The translations under genes were made by a program, and so were the position numbers. From Bifidobacterium mizhiense (GTDB lineage Bacteria > Actinomycetota > Actinomycetes > Actinomycetales > Bifidobacteriaceae), in NCBI RefSeq assembly GCF_020884755.1, contig NZ_BPWE01000003.1, forward strand, positions 186,001 to 250,000: 64,000 nt of DNA. Direction: 5' to 3'. Every line of letters begins with the position of its first letter. Within the stretch, counting starts at the first letter, position 1. Positions 41,102 to 51,083 of the stretch are shown piece by piece. Under the pieces are notes generated by a model. It was not told the DNA's origin and ran no database searches. It saw nothing but the letters and a program-made list of their open reading frames with translations.

Positions 41102-41419
41102 ATGTCCTCGTGGATCGTACTCTTACTCGCTGGCATCTGTGAATCGGTCTGGGCCACCGCCCTGGGCAAGTCTCAGGGTTTTACCAAAATCGTCCCTGAC
41201 ATCGTTTTTATTGTGGGACTGATTCTCAGCATGGTGGGTCTGGCCTTTGCCATGCGCGGCATCCCTACCAGCACGGCCTACGCGGTCTGGGTCGGTATCG
41301 GAGCTGCCTTGACTGTCATATACGCCATGGCTACGGGCTCGGAACCTGTTTCGCTGGCTCGCATTCTGCTCATCATTAACTTGGTTGCCTGCGTGGTCGG
41401 GCTCAAGGTCGTCAATTAA
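41102..41419 (+). CDS. gdx: SMR-family guanidinium exporter (SugE/Gdx type)
   Basis: A 105-aa protein with four membrane helices, the size of SMR dimers. The start at 41102 has AAAGGG just upstream. Glu14 in LLLAGICESVWATALGKSQGF is the family's central proton and substrate carboxylate, and the GKSQGF/ TAYAVWVGIGA segments match the SugE/Gdx branch rather than EmrE-type multidrug pumps. It would expel guanidinium in exchange for protons. The guanidine-III aptamer directly ahead of the gene supports the substrate independently. Confidence 0.9.
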   Translation: MSSWIVLLLAGICESVWATALGKSQGFTKIVPDIVFIVGLILSMVGLAFAMRGIPTSTAYAVWVGIGAALTVIYAMATGSEPVSLARILLIINLVACVVGLKVVN

Positions 41420-41487
41420 AAATAATGCCCCATCAACACAGATATATCCCAACAACAAACAAAATCCAGAGGAAAGAAGTCGCCATC

Positions 41488-42006
41488 ATGACCACAACAA
41501 TACGGCAATGCACATCAGATGATGCCAGGCTGATACGTTCCTTGGGCATGACCACCTTCCGTGACACCTTCGCCGCCGACAACAGCCAAGAGAACATGGA
41601 CGACTACCTCCGGCACTCCTTCTCCCCCGAATTGGTCAAGTCGAAGCTGTCCGAACCTGAATCCGTTTTTCTGCTCGCCAGCGTGGACGGCGTACCCGCA
41701 GCCTACATGCAGCTCAACACCGGGAAGGCCCAAACAGAGCAGTTCGGCGACACATCCATGGAGATCGAGCGGCTATATGTTCTATCGGACTTCAAGCACC
41801 GCGGGTTGGGCACCCTGCTGGTCAATCAAGCCTTCAAACGTGCCAGGACTCAGAATTTGAACAAAATCTGGCTGGGCGTATGGGAACACAATGAGCCCGC
41901 CCAACGTTTCTACCAAGCCATGGGCTTCAAACGGACCGGGGAGCACACCTTCACCTTGGGCGAGGAACTACAGACCGACTGGATCATGACCGCAGCAGTC
42001 AGTTGA
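41488..42006 (+). CDS. GNAT-family N-acetyltransferase
   Basis: A 172-aa enzyme starting at 41488 with AGGAAAG upstream. The acetyl-CoA site is IERLYVLSDFKHRGLGTLLVNQAF and the C-terminal GNAT strand pair is KIWLGVWEHNEPAQRFYQAMGFKRTGEHTF, which resembles the spermidine/PaiA-like and RimI-like groups. It lies 68 bases after the exporter in the same direction and may share its guanidine-controlled transcript. The acceptor is unknown. Confidence 0.88.
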   Translation: MTTTIRQCTSDDARLIRSLGMTTFRDTFAADNSQENMDDYLRHSFSPELVKSKLSEPESVFLLASVDGVPAAYMQLNTGKAQTEQFGDTSMEIERLYVLSDFKHRGLGTLLVNQAFKRARTQNLNKIWLGVWEHNEPAQRFYQAMGFKRTGEHTFTLGEELQTDWIMTAAVS

Positions 42007-42399
42007 AGGATACGTCCGTACAACCAAGCGGAGCCGACAAATCCGGGACAATCCAAGAAAAACCATGACTGACCAGAATCCTCCTATCAGCGGTAAAGCA
42101 GGTAACTCATCATGACATCATCCATGCACGCTGATCAGGACCGTGTCGACGACCAAGCCCGTCGTATTACCTTGATGACACAGGCATATTGGGCTTCGAC
42201 CTGAAGCTAGGCATCGAAAGAGTTCAAGGGACAGCCATCGACTGGACCATTGACAGGAACCAGTCCTGCCATGACTACATTGAAGTGGGCGTCTTTCATG
42301 CCAGTCTTCAAACGGTTCTCCAGCCTGACCTTCACCAGGTGCCGGTCCAGCTTTCCCCTTCGGCACTACAACAACGTCTGAACTCTCTAGACTGGAACC
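42007..42399. other. Gap with a possible degraded ORF
   Basis: A 393-base stretch. An ATG at 42112 opens 30 codons and stops at TGA; a different frame then stays open from 42135 through 42399 with protein-like composition (LDDTGILGFDLKLGIERV, then SCHDYIEVGVFHASLQTV). A frameshift joining the two would give one protein of about 95 residues. I do not recognise it. It could equally be non-coding. Confidence 0.3.
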
Positions 42400-42900
42400 A
42401 TGAGAATCGTCATTCAACGGGTCAGCCGTGCCCGGATCGATGTGGTCGACGAACAGGGGCAGCCGGATCCTGATTTTAAACCCCAAAGCATCGGCACAGG
42501 ACTCTTGCTCCTGGTGGCCGTCCAGGACGGCGACGGCGATGCCCAAGTGGACTATGCCGTCCGCAAGCTGACCCGGATGCGCATCTTTGCCGACGAGGAT
42601 GGCCGGATGAACCGGTCGGTCCTGGACTGCGGCGGTTCCATCCTCTCCATCTCCCAGTTCACACTATATGCTGATCTGCGTCGCGGCAACCGTCCCAGCT
42701 TCATGGCTGCGGGAGAACCCCAACACGCTCAAAGAGTCTGGCAGAATCTTAACCGGGCGCTGGCTGCGACCGGAGTGCCAATTGCCGCTGGACGCTTCGG
42801 TGCCCACATGCGAGTTGATATGGTCAACGATGGACCGGTGACAATCCTGCTGGACACCGACAGGCTGATGAAGCCGGCAGCTCCTACAGCGGCTATTTGA
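42400..42900 (+). CDS. dtd: D-aminoacyl-tRNA deacylase
   Basis: A 166-aa cytoplasmic editing enzyme that frees D-amino acids from mischarged tRNA. The signature motifs SISQFTLYAD (SQFTL) and MVNDGPVTILLD (NxGPVT), which build the active site across the dimer, are present. The start MRIVIQRVSRARIDV is canonical. It overlaps the 3' end of the convergent ftsQ by eight bases. Confidence 0.95.
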   Translation: MRIVIQRVSRARIDVVDEQGQPDPDFKPQSIGTGLLLLVAVQDGDGDAQVDYAVRKLTRMRIFADEDGRMNRSVLDCGGSILSISQFTLYADLRRGNRPSFMAAGEPQHAQRVWQNLNRALAATGVPIAAGRFGAHMRVDMVNDGPVTILLDTDRLMKPAAPTAAI

Positions 42901-44170
42901 CGATGGGCCGCAGCGGCGCCGACACATCCAGCTGATGCTTGTCGCCGATCTTGGATGGATCGTTGATGATCTTGTCGACCACGGCCTGCTTGAGCTTCAG
43001 GTCGGAGCCGTCGCCCCAGATGATGACATGTTTGCCTTGGTCCAGCTCGGTGGTGATGGAGTCCTGGGTTTCCGCAGTCACCTTGGTCACCGAATGACGC
43101 ATGGCCTCGGGCATGGTTGACAGTATCCGCAGGGTCTGCCTGACCGCCTGATCCTGCTGGGCACGATTGACGGTGGACACCTGGATGACCGGCACCCCCT
43201 TCACCGGCTTGGACACAGTATTGAGCACCCTCCCTTGTCTGTCGACGGCCGTCAGTTTGTCCTGCGCATCCTTGAAGACCGCAGTGGGCTCCTGGGCATC
43301 GAAGGTCACCTGCAGACCGTGCGGAAAACTCTTGCGGACCTTGGCATCGGTCACCCCGGCCATGCCGCTGATCTCCTCCTCGACTCCATTGGTTGAAATC
43401 AGCAGCAGCGAACGATCCCCCTGATGGGCCACGATTGAAGCCACCCGATCGTTGGACACCCAGGCATTGCCGCCGCTGACACTGATCTTGTCGGCCTGCA
43501 GGCGGAAGACCGGCGAGAGAAAGAGCAACCATGCCAGTCCTGCTATCAGAGCCATGACCAAGAGGACGACACCTGTCCGGATCATGACCAATCTGCGGCT
43601 GACCTTCTTCTTCTCGCGCACCCGGGCCTGAAAGTCCAGAACCTTGGGCCGGACGAAAATCCCCAGCCCCTGATCCTCCTGGTCGGTGCCTATCCTGCCA
43701 GAGACGGGCCGGTCCGGCGGTATGGTCCGGGCATCGACGAATCCGCCGGCCGAACTCGCCGAACGTGTGGTCGCGGATTTGCGCACCGCAGACTTGGAGG
43801 CTGAGGCGCCACTGCCTTTTACCAGAGAGCGGGAGGATGAATAGGCGGATCTGACGCTACGTGTCCTCGATCCACCTGTATTCCTGGAACGATTCGGACG
43901 ACCATTGAAACGCTTTGATCCCTTGAGACGCTTGGATCGCTTGAGACGCCTACCCTCGCCGCCTGTTTTGTCGATCTTGGACCGGTTGGCCTGTGCTGAA
44001 ACATCGGAGGCGGTCGACCTGGCTGATCTGGCGGTCCTGCTAGTCCGCGGTTCCTCTCCTGAAGACCTGGTACGCCCAGATCGGGCTGTCCGAGCAGCTT
44101 TGGCTGCCCGGACGGCCTTGGTCCTGGAAGAAGCTCCGCCGGAGGCGCTGCGATCCTTGCCGGTCCTCAC
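42893..44170 (-). CDS. ftsQ: Cell division protein FtsQ with long basic N-terminal extension
   Basis: A 425-aa single-pass divisome protein. The GTG start at 44170 overlaps the murC stop (GTGA). The membrane helix lies near residues 197-219 (TGVVLLVMALIAGLAWLLF), followed by a POTRA domain (KISVSGGNAWVSNDRV...) and the FtsQ beta domain. About 195 cytoplasmic residues precede the helix, the first 150 almost entirely Arg, Lys, Ser, Gly and Thr. Most FtsQ proteins have much shorter tails. Last gene of the dcw run. Confidence 0.88.
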   Translation of the reverse strand: MRTGKDRSASGGASSRTKAVRAAKAARTARSGRTRSSGEEPRTSRTARSARSTASDVSAQANRSKIDKTGGEGRRLKRSKRLKGSKRFNGRPNRSRNTGGSRTRSVRSAYSSSRSLVKGSGASASKSAVRKSATTRSASSAGGFVDARTIPPDRPVSGRIGTDQEDQGLGIFVRPKVLDFQARVREKKKVSRRLVMIRTGVVLLVMALIAGLAWLLFLSPVFRLQADKISVSGGNAWVSNDRVASIVAHQGDRSLLLISTNGVEEEISGMAGVTDAKVRKSFPHGLQVTFDAQEPTAVFKDAQDKLTAVDRQGRVLNTVSKPVKGVPVIQVSTVNRAQQDQAVRQTLRILSTMPEAMRHSVTKVTAETQDSITTELDQGKHVIIWGDGSDLKLKQAVVDKIINDPSKIGDKHQLDVSAPLRPIVK

Positions 44171-45801
44171 TGCTCGTCCCGTTCAGCCAGCTTGTCGAGA
44201 ATGACCGATCCCATGGCAGTGACATCGCCGGCGCCTACGGTCAGGATCACATCCCCCGGCTCCGCCCGTTCCGCCAGAGCCAGAGCGGCCTGATGCATGT
44301 CCGGGCAGGCCCGGAAGACGGTTCCGGTCGACCTCTTCCCGGAATCCTGGGACTCCCGGTTCGATGCCTTGCGGGCGGCTGCGGGGATGGTCCCGGCATC
44401 CACGCCCGGAAAATCCCTGGCCAATTCGCGGGCGGGGAAGATGTCGGTGACGGTCACATCGTCCGCCAGGGACAGAGCAGCCGCGAACCGGTCGGCGAAG
44501 ATGGCGGTTCGCGAATACAGGTGGGGCTGGAAGAGCACCCTGATGGTCCGACCCGGATAACGCCGTCTGGCGGCGGTCAGCAGGGCGGCAATCTCCGTAG
44601 GATGATGGGCGTAATCGTCCACTACGGTGACCCCATGCTGAATTCCGCGGATCTCGAAGCGTCGAGAGGCCCCACGGAAGTCTGCGGCAGAAGCGGCGGC
44701 CGTATCGGGATTCATCCCCAGCAGGATGGCGGCGATGATTGCCGCGGCGGCATTGCGGGCGTTGTGGATGCCGGGAATCGCCAAATCCACCTGCAGTTCG
44801 AGCATCTTGCCGGCCTCCAACCCTGCCGCCTGGAGCACCTGCGCGGGGAGGGCCAGACGGCAATGCTCACGACCGCTACCGCTGCTTTCGGACTCGGACT
44901 CGATGCGGACCAGACCCAGAACCCCAGGCAGGGAGTCGGTATTCAGCTGGGGATCCGAAGCATAGACGATGATCTTGGCCTGGCAGTTCCCCTGCAACCG
45001 CCGCAACACCTCCAGGGCGCCCTGGTCGTCTCCGCAGACCACCAGAAAGCGGCGGGCATGCCGGGCATGTTCCACAAAGGCCTGGTGGAAGGCATCAGCC
45101 GTGCCGTAGTGGTCCAGATGGTCGGGCTCCACGTTGGTGATGATGGCGATGTCAGGAGTGTACTTGCCAAAGCTGCCGTCGGACTCGTCCGCCTCGGCCA
45201 CCAGTACCCGTCCGGCACCCACATGCCCTCCGTCCATGGGCCCCTGGTCACTCTGAAGGCTGCCCCCGATGGCGTAGCTGGGATCGGCCAGATCACCTTG
45301 GCCACCCTTGGTCAGCAGGTGGGCCAAGAGCGCGCTGGTGGTGGTCTTGCCATGGGCACCGGCTACGGTGACCGAAATTCTGGAGGCCATGAGCAGGGCC
45401 AGAATGTCGCTGCGATGGACCAGCCGGGCGCCTGCGTCACGAGCAGCCAGAATCTCGGGATTGTCGGGCTTGATGGCACTGGACCAGACCACTGTGCGAG
45501 CCCCGGCCACGTTGCTGGCGTCCTGACCGATGGCGACCGGGATTCCCAGCTGACGCAGACGGCGGGTCTTGTCCCCCTCGGCGCGGTCGGAGCCCGAGAC
45601 CCGCACCCCCTCCTGGCGAAGCATCTCGGCCAGCACACTCATCCCAGCCCCGCCGATGCCGATGAAGTGGGTGGGCCCCAGATCCTTGGGGTCGCGCACT
45701 CCGGCCTGGGCCAGGGCAGGCAGGCAGGGGTCCAGAACCGGCAGGGTCCGGTCGCCGCCATCCTGCCGACCGGGCACAGTATTCAATTCATGCTTGGGCA
45801 C
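44167..45801 (-). CDS. murC: UDP-N-acetylmuramate–L-alanine ligase
   Basis: A 544-aa Mur ligase adding the first residue of the peptidoglycan stem peptide. N-terminal UDP-binding fold HFIGIGGAGMSVLAEML, ATP loop VAGAHGKTTTSALLAHL, ITNVEPDHLDHYG and HNARNAAAAI, then DDYAHHPTEI in the C-terminal domain. About 40 extra residues precede the usual start. GTG start with GGAGGAG upstream. A few acidic residues (ESESESSGSG) are inserted in the middle domain. Confidence 0.95.
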   Translation of the reverse strand: MPKHELNTVPGRQDGGDRTLPVLDPCLPALAQAGVRDPKDLGPTHFIGIGGAGMSVLAEMLRQEGVRVSGSDRAEGDKTRRLRQLGIPVAIGQDASNVAGARTVVWSSAIKPDNPEILAARDAGARLVHRSDILALLMASRISVTVAGAHGKTTTSALLAHLLTKGGQGDLADPSYAIGGSLQSDQGPMDGGHVGAGRVLVAEADESDGSFGKYTPDIAIITNVEPDHLDHYGTADAFHQAFVEHARHARRFLVVCGDDQGALEVLRRLQGNCQAKIIVYASDPQLNTDSLPGVLGLVRIESESESSGSGREHCRLALPAQVLQAAGLEAGKMLELQVDLAIPGIHNARNAAAAIIAAILLGMNPDTAAASAADFRGASRRFEIRGIQHGVTVVDDYAHHPTEIAALLTAARRRYPGRTIRVLFQPHLYSRTAIFADRFAAALSLADDVTVTDIFPARELARDFPGVDAGTIPAAARKASNRESQDSGKRSTGTVFRACPDMHQAALALAERAEPGDVILTVGAGDVTAMGSVILDKLAERDEQ

Positions 45802-45876
45802 AGTAGTTGCATCTCCTCCAACAGTTCAGGACCATCCAGGACGGGGTTGCCCGTCGTCTGCCTCCATTATGCCCGA

Positions 45877-47139
45877 TTAGGCCCTCCCTGAGTCCTTGCG
45901 GGCAATGTGTTGATCGGCCATGGTCAGAATATGCTCGGCCATAATCTGAGCAGCGTCACGAATCCCGTACCCCCAGGCCCGACGGCGCATGTCAGCCAGC
46001 CTATCCTTATCAGCCATAAGAGCAGGGACGTGCTCGACCACCCATTTGGCATCCAGTGCCGCATCGTTGACCATGAGGCCTCCCCCGGCCTGAACGACTG
46101 GCTGGGCGTTGAATCGCTGTTCACCGTTGCCAATGGGCAGGGGCACATAGACGGCGGGTACACCCAGGGCGGCCAGCTCGCTGACAGAGCCGGCACCAGC
46201 CCTGCAGACCACCAGGTCGGCGCAGGCGAAGGCCAGATCGATCCGCTCCAGATATTCGGCCATATGGTAGTCTCCCTGGCCCTGGTGAGCCGGGTCCAAA
46301 TCGTTGATAGCTGCATCGCCCAGATCAGCCGCCACCTGCTCTCTGACCTGGTCGGCCTTGCCACGGCCCGTCAGATGGATGACCTGGGTTTGGTCCAATA
46401 GCTGCCGGGCCGCGCCAGCCACCGCCTTATTGAGACTGAGCGCACCCAGGGATCCCCCGGTGACCAGGAGGATAGGCCTATCGGGATCCAGACCCAGGGA
46501 CTGTGCAGACTTCCTGCGAGCGCCCATGGGATCGGTCTCCATCTGCTTGGCCAGTAGGGCGATGGCCGGTCGCAGGGGAAGACCCACGCGACGCACGGGC
46601 ACTCCGGCCCGGGCTCGGATGCCGGTATCCTCATAGGCTGTACCTACGAAATCAGCCCAGCGAGCGCCCAGTTTGTTGGCCATGCCTGCCCGGGCGTTCT
46701 GCTCGTGGACGACGATGGGCAGACCCAGGTTCCGTGCAGCCCTGTAGGCCGGCGCCGAGGCATAGCCGCCAAAGCCGACCACCAGGTCGGCCGACCGATC
46801 CTGCAGATAGCCTCGAACCCGCTGCACCTCATGCCGCCAACGCTGAGGGAAACCCAGAGCGGCCTTACTGGGACGACGAGGGAAAGGCACCTTCTCAATC
46901 AGGTCCAGGGGCAGTCCGGCGGCCGGCACCAGGTCATGCTCCAGCCCGACAGCAGTGCCGATCACGCTGACGGCAGCCTGGGGACAGCGCTCCCGAATGG
47001 CCGCAGCCACACTGAGCAGGGGGTTGACATGCCCTGCCGTCCCCCCTCCGGCCAGCACCAGATGGGGACCAGCACCTTTTCCGGCATGCTCCTGGTCGTC
47101 CCCAGGCATCCCGTTCTCAGTCCTCGTCGCTGTCGTCAT
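45877..47139 (-). CDS. murG: UDP-GlcNAc transferase MurG
   Basis: A 420-aa peripheral membrane glycosyltransferase that makes lipid II from lipid I. It shows the N-terminal glycine loop [31 protein letters not shown], the second loop [15 protein letters not shown] and the donor site [23 protein letters not shown]. About 25 residues precede the glycine loop region. It sits 40 bases after ftsW. Confidence 0.95.
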   Translation of the reverse strand: MTTATRTENGMPGDDQEHAGKGAGPHLVLAGGGTAGHVNPLLSVAAAIRERCPQAAVSVIGTAVGLEHDLVPAAGLPLDLIEKVPFPRRPSKAALGFPQRWRHEVQRVRGYLQDRSADLVVGFGGYASAPAYRAARNLGLPIVVHEQNARAGMANKLGARWADFVGTAYEDTGIRARAGVPVRRVGLPLRPAIALLAKQMETDPMGARRKSAQSLGLDPDRPILLVTGGSLGALSLNKAVAGAARQLLDQTQVIHLTGRGKADQVREQVAADLGDAAINDLDPAHQGQGDYHMAEYLERIDLAFACADLVVCRAGAGSVSELAALGVPAVYVPLPIGNGEQRFNAQPVVQAGGGLMVNDAALDAKWVVEHVPALMADKDRLADMRRRAWGYGIRDAAQIMAEHILTMADQHIARKDSGRA

Positions 47140-47179
47140 CCGCGAATCCGCTTCCTTTCCGCCATATCCATTCCCTATC

Positions 47180-48403
47180 TCAGGATCCGTCCGTGGCCGC
47201 CTTCACGTCCGGTTGAGTCCGAATCATCTGCAGGGCCACCCCGGCCGAAGCCAGGCAGGAGATCAGAGCGGTCCCTCCAGCCGAAACAAAGGGCAGGGGC
47301 AGACCGATGACCGGCAACAGGCCCAGAACCACGCAGATGTTGACCAGGGCTTGGCCCACCAGCCACACATCCAGGCAGATCAGCACCATGCCCGCATAAC
47401 GGTTCCTGGTGGTCAGGGCGATCCTCAGCATGCACCAGCCCATGACCACGAAGACCAGAATAAGCATGGCGGCCCCTACAAACCCCAGCTCCTCGCCGAT
47501 GACAGCGAAGATGAAGTCATTGTGCGCCTCGGGCAGGTAGTTCCACTTCTCCCTGGAGTTGCCCAGCCCGACCCCGGTCAGACCCCCCGAGGCCATGGCA
47601 TACAGTCCGTGTATGGACTGGTAGCAGACGCCCTGAATATCATCCGCCGAACACTTGCCGTAGGCGGCCATGATCCGCTGGGTCCGGTTGCTGTTGCCGT
47701 AGACCGAAAAGCCGATGACCGCGGCCATCCCCAGGATTGCCAGGCTGAGCAGCCAGCGCAGGGGGAAGCCCGAAACCAGAAAGGCCACGAAGCCGATAAT
47801 GACGATGATCATGGCCGTTCCCAGATCCTTGCCCAGCATGATCAGCAGGAAACTGACGATAAAACCGGCGGCAGGCTTGGCATAGGCCTTGGCCAGGCTC
47901 TTCAGGTCGGAATCCTTGCCAGCCTGCCGCTGGGCTTCGATCAGGGCCTGGGGCAGCCACAGACACAGGGCCAGCTTGAGCAACTCGGCCGGCTGCATGG
48001 AGATGCCCCCCACCGAGATCCATCCCTCATTGCCGTTGGCGGACCGCCCCAGCGGAGTACGCGTCAGCAACTGGATGCCCTGGCTGACAATCAGAAACCC
48101 CGTACTCCAGCTCCGGTAGCGGTCGATGCTGATCCGCACAGCCAGAAGGGCCAGCAACAGCCCCACCACGGCGTATATGCTCTGACGAATAACCTGGCTC
48201 CAGGGAGAGCTGCCCTGGGCCACCAGATCCACAGCCGAGGAGGAAAAGACCATCATCAGGCCGAAAACCGTGGTGGCGACGACCGTGGCCAAAAAGCCGT
48301 AGTAGCACCAAAGCGGGTTGAGAATGGCCCGCCAGCCCCGGTAGTCCCCCTTGCCGCCAGACCCCCGGGAGGGATCCTTGTGCGGATCAGTGTCGCGCTT
48401 CAT
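47180..48403 (-). CDS. ftsW: Peptidoglycan glycosyltransferase FtsW
   Basis: A 407-aa SEDS polymerase with about ten membrane segments. The ATG at 48403 ([10 protein letters not shown]) overlaps the end of murD by 17 bases; the longer open frame is a shadow of murD. SEDS marks: [48 protein letters not shown] and [16 protein letters not shown]. It polymerises septal glycan together with the FtsI transpeptidase encoded upstream. Confidence 0.94.
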   Translation of the reverse strand: MKRDTDPHKDPSRGSGGKGDYRGWRAILNPLWCYYGFLATVVATTVFGLMMVFSSSAVDLVAQGSSPWSQVIRQSIYAVVGLLLALLAVRISIDRYRSWSTGFLIVSQGIQLLTRTPLGRSANGNEGWISVGGISMQPAELLKLALCLWLPQALIEAQRQAGKDSDLKSLAKAYAKPAAGFIVSFLLIMLGKDLGTAMIIVIIGFVAFLVSGFPLRWLLSLAILGMAAVIGFSVYGNSNRTQRIMAAYGKCSADDIQGVCYQSIHGLYAMASGGLTGVGLGNSREKWNYLPEAHNDFIFAVIGEELGFVGAAMLILVFVVMGWCMLRIALTTRNRYAGMVLICLDVWLVGQALVNICVVLGLLPVIGLPLPFVSAGGTALISCLASAGVALQMIRTQPDVKAATDGS

Positions 48404-49826
48404 GCTCGTGGACCCACTGTTCGGCCTGCTGGGCAAACTGGTCACCCCGGTCGGCATAGGAGGCGAACTGATCCATGGAGGCGCAGGCGGGGGCCAGCAG
48501 AACCACTTGGCCAGGCTGTGCATAGGAGCCAGCGGCACGGACGGCCCGGGCCATAACCTGATCGCCGGCAGCAGGGTCGATCAGAGTAACCGGCAGATCG
48601 GGCGCCTGGTCCTTGATGGCTTGAACCATAGGCTGCTGATCCTGACCGATGACCACGGCTGCAGCCAGCTTGGACCTGCGGGACCGGACCAGATCGTCAA
48701 AGCGGGCACCCTTGGCCAGCCCGCCGGCCAACCAGACCACCTGGCCGTCATGGTAGCTGGCCAGAGAAGCCTCGGCGGCATGGGCGTTGGTGGCCTTGGA
48801 GTCGTCTACAAAACGGATGGCCTGCGAACCCTGGCCCAGGGTCGCCACGGTGCTGATCCTATGGTCGCCGGGTGTGAAAGTACGCATGGCCTCTATGGCC
48901 GCGTCGACCTTGGCCCCAGCTCCTAGTGCCAAGGCCAGAGCACAGAGGGCATCAGCCAACAGATGGGGGTAGACCGTGCCGTCAGGCTCGCATAGATCCG
49001 TCAGGTCGGCAACCCGGACTAGCCGGACGCCCTCCTCAGGGTTCTGACCGGTCAATCCACTGCGGTCTATGACCCAGCCGTCCTCCACGCCCAGTTGCCC
49101 AGGCTCGGGCCGACCCAGAGTGAAGCCCACCCGTCGGCAGCCGGGAGCCGGCTGTGCCTGTCTGGCCAGATCGGAGACTCGGGAATCGTCAGCGTTATAG
49201 ACCAAGGCCTTGCGCACGCCCCGGTAGATGCGCGCCTTGTCGGCCGCATAGGCCTCGAAGCCCCCGTGCCAGTCCAGGTGGTCGTCGGCCAGATTGGTGA
49301 TGGCCGCGCACTCCAGGGCCGGCGAGAAAGTGAAGTGCAGCTGGAAGGAGCTCAGCTCCACACAGAGCATGTCATTGTCGGGGTCCAGAACGGCTGTGGA
49401 GACGGCCTTGCCGATGTTGCCCACCGCAGGGGCCGTGAACCCACTGGCCTGCATCATGGCGGCGACCATCCTGGTGGTGGAGGTCTTGCCATTGGTGCCG
49501 GTGATTCCGATCCAGGGGGCTGGCCGGCCGGTCCGGGCTGCGGGCACCCGCAGCATCCAAGCCATCTCCACCTCGCTGACCACAGGGATGCCCCGACGCT
49601 GCGCCTCAAGGATAAATGGAGTACGCGGATTGAAGACAGGCGAAGCCATGACCAGGTCCACCTGGCTCCAGTCCACCTGGTCGAAGTCATGAAGATCGGC
49701 CTGGGGGGCGCGCTGGTCCACAGTAGTCACTTCGGACGCCCGGCCTCGCAGGGCTGTGGCCACGCTCCGTCCGGAAATGCCCAGCCCGGCGACCAGTACG
49801 CGTTTCTGGCTCAAGTCCATATCCAT
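48387..49826 (-). CDS. murD: UDP-MurNAc-L-Ala–D-Glu ligase
   Basis: A 479-aa Mur ligase. The start at 49826 is the ATG with TGAGGTG upstream. N-terminal [20 protein letters not shown] loop [31 protein letters not shown] and [11 protein letters not shown] mark the three domains. Adds D-glutamate in the cytoplasm as the second stem-peptide residue. Confidence 0.95.
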   Translation of the reverse strand: MDMDLSQKRVLVAGLGISGRSVATALRGRASEVTTVDQRAPQADLHDFDQVDWSQVDLVMASPVFNPRTPFILEAQRRGIPVVSEVEMAWMLRVPAARTGRPAPWIGITGTNGKTSTTRMVAAMMQASGFTAPAVGNIGKAVSTAVLDPDNDMLCVELSSFQLHFTFSPALECAAITNLADDHLDWHGGFEAYAADKARIYRGVRKALVYNADDSRVSDLARQAQPAPGCRRVGFTLGRPEPGQLGVEDGWVIDRSGLTGQNPEEGVRLVRVADLTDLCEPDGTVYPHLLADALCALALALGAGAKVDAAIEAMRTFTPGDHRISTVATLGQGSQAIRFVDDSKATNAHAAEASLASYHDGQVVWLAGGLAKGARFDDLVRSRRSKLAAAVVIGQDQQPMVQAIKDQAPDLPVTLIDPAAGDQVMARAVRAAGSYAQPGQVVLLAPACASMDQFASYADRGDQFAQQAEQWVHEHEARH

Positions 49827-49905
49827 GAACACCTCATTCCGCTAGCTCCGGCATCTGCTTGGCATGATACCGGCTGCCGAAGTCCGGTACCGTGAATGAA
49901 CGCAC

Positions 49906-51009
49906 TCAGATAGGCAACCCAGAGCGGACCACCCAGTCTGCATAGAAGCAGACCAGGGCCAGCAGGACGAAGATCAGGTCTACCATCCAGAACCGGACAA
50001 CCACCTTGGACTCCTGCCAACCCATCAGCTCGAAGTGGTGGTGGATGGGTGCCATCTTGAAGACCCGCTTGTGGGTGAGCTTGAAGTAACCCACCTGGAT
50101 GACGTCGGAGGCGGCCTCGCCCACGAAGAGCCCGCCCAGGATGACCGCCAGAAGCTCGGTGTGGGTGGCGATGGACAGGGCTGCAAAGAGTCCTCCCAGA
50201 GCCAAGGAGCCGGTGTCCCCCATGAAGATGGAGGCCGGATTGGTGTTGTACCAGAGGAAGCCGAAGCAGGCCACGGCGGCGCAGCAGGCGATGATAGCCA
50301 GGTCCAGGGGGTCGGAGACCGCGTAGGCATGGCCGGGATGGCCGCCACCCTTCAAGTGGTAGCTCTCCCAGATTGCAATGACCGTATAGCCTACGAAGGC
50401 GATCATGGAGGAACCCGAAGCCAGCCCGTCCAGGCCATCGGTCAGGTTGACCGCATTGCTCCAGGCCGTCATCAGCAGATTGACCCAGATGATGAACAGC
50501 ACCACGGACAGGACGCTGCCAGCCATTCGGAAGTCGATAATAGGGTGCTCCACGAAAGATATGCCTGCCTGAGCGCTGGGATAGCCGTTCTTGGTGGGCA
50601 GCTTCAGGGCCAGCACCGCGTATATGGTGGCCAGAATGAACTGGCCGATGAACTTGGCCCTGACCGACAGGCCCAGATTCTGCTTCTTACGCACCTTGGC
50701 AAAGTCGTCGATAAAGCCCAGGAAGCCCATGGAGAGCATGGCGAACAGAACCAGCATGGCCGACAGGGACACGGACTCCCCCCGGGACAGGTAGCGATAG
50801 AGCGCCGAGGCTGCCCAGCCCAGCAGGATGGCCAGGTTGATGACCAATCCGCCCATGGTCGGGGTGCCACGCTTGACCAGATGGGACTTGGGCCCGTCCT
50901 GACGGATGTACTGGCCGTAATGCAATCGGTGGACCAGCCGTATCAGCAGGGGGGTCCCTGCCAGCGTCACCACCAGGGCGACCAGGATTCCGATGATGAG
51001 GGCAATCAC
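49906..51009 (-). CDS. mraY: Phospho-MurNAc-pentapeptide transferase
   Basis: A 367-aa ten-helix enzyme making lipid I. I place the start at GTG 51009, eight bases after GGAG and giving VIALIIGILVALVV; the open frame extends to 51177 through non-membrane sequence. Family motifs: GPKSHLVKRGTPTMGG, FIDDFAKVRKKQN, NAVNLTDGLDGLA, FMGDTGSLALGG and APIHHHFELMGW. It sits between murF and murD. Confidence 0.95.
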   Translation of the reverse strand: MIALIIGILVALVVTLAGTPLLIRLVHRLHYGQYIRQDGPKSHLVKRGTPTMGGLVINLAILLGWAASALYRYLSRGESVSLSAMLVLFAMLSMGFLGFIDDFAKVRKKQNLGLSVRAKFIGQFILATIYAVLALKLPTKNGYPSAQAGISFVEHPIIDFRMAGSVLSVVLFIIWVNLLMTAWSNAVNLTDGLDGLASGSSMIAFVGYTVIAIWESYHLKGGGHPGHAYAVSDPLDLAIIACCAAVACFGFLWYNTNPASIFMGDTGSLALGGLFAALSIATHTELLAVILGGLFVGEAASDVIQVGYFKLTHKRVFKMAPIHHHFELMGWQESKVVVRFWMVDLIFVLLALVCFYADWVVRSGLPI

Positions 51010-51083
51010 AGTGTGTACTCCAACTCTTGAATTCTGTCCTTGAACGTTCGAACCCGCTGCGGGTATACCAGTGCACTCATGGC

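Noticed and set aside
48404-48538. Longer FtsW start inside murD
   Set aside because: The 45 extra codons are an alternate-frame reading of murD; MKRDTDP at 48403 fits the family.
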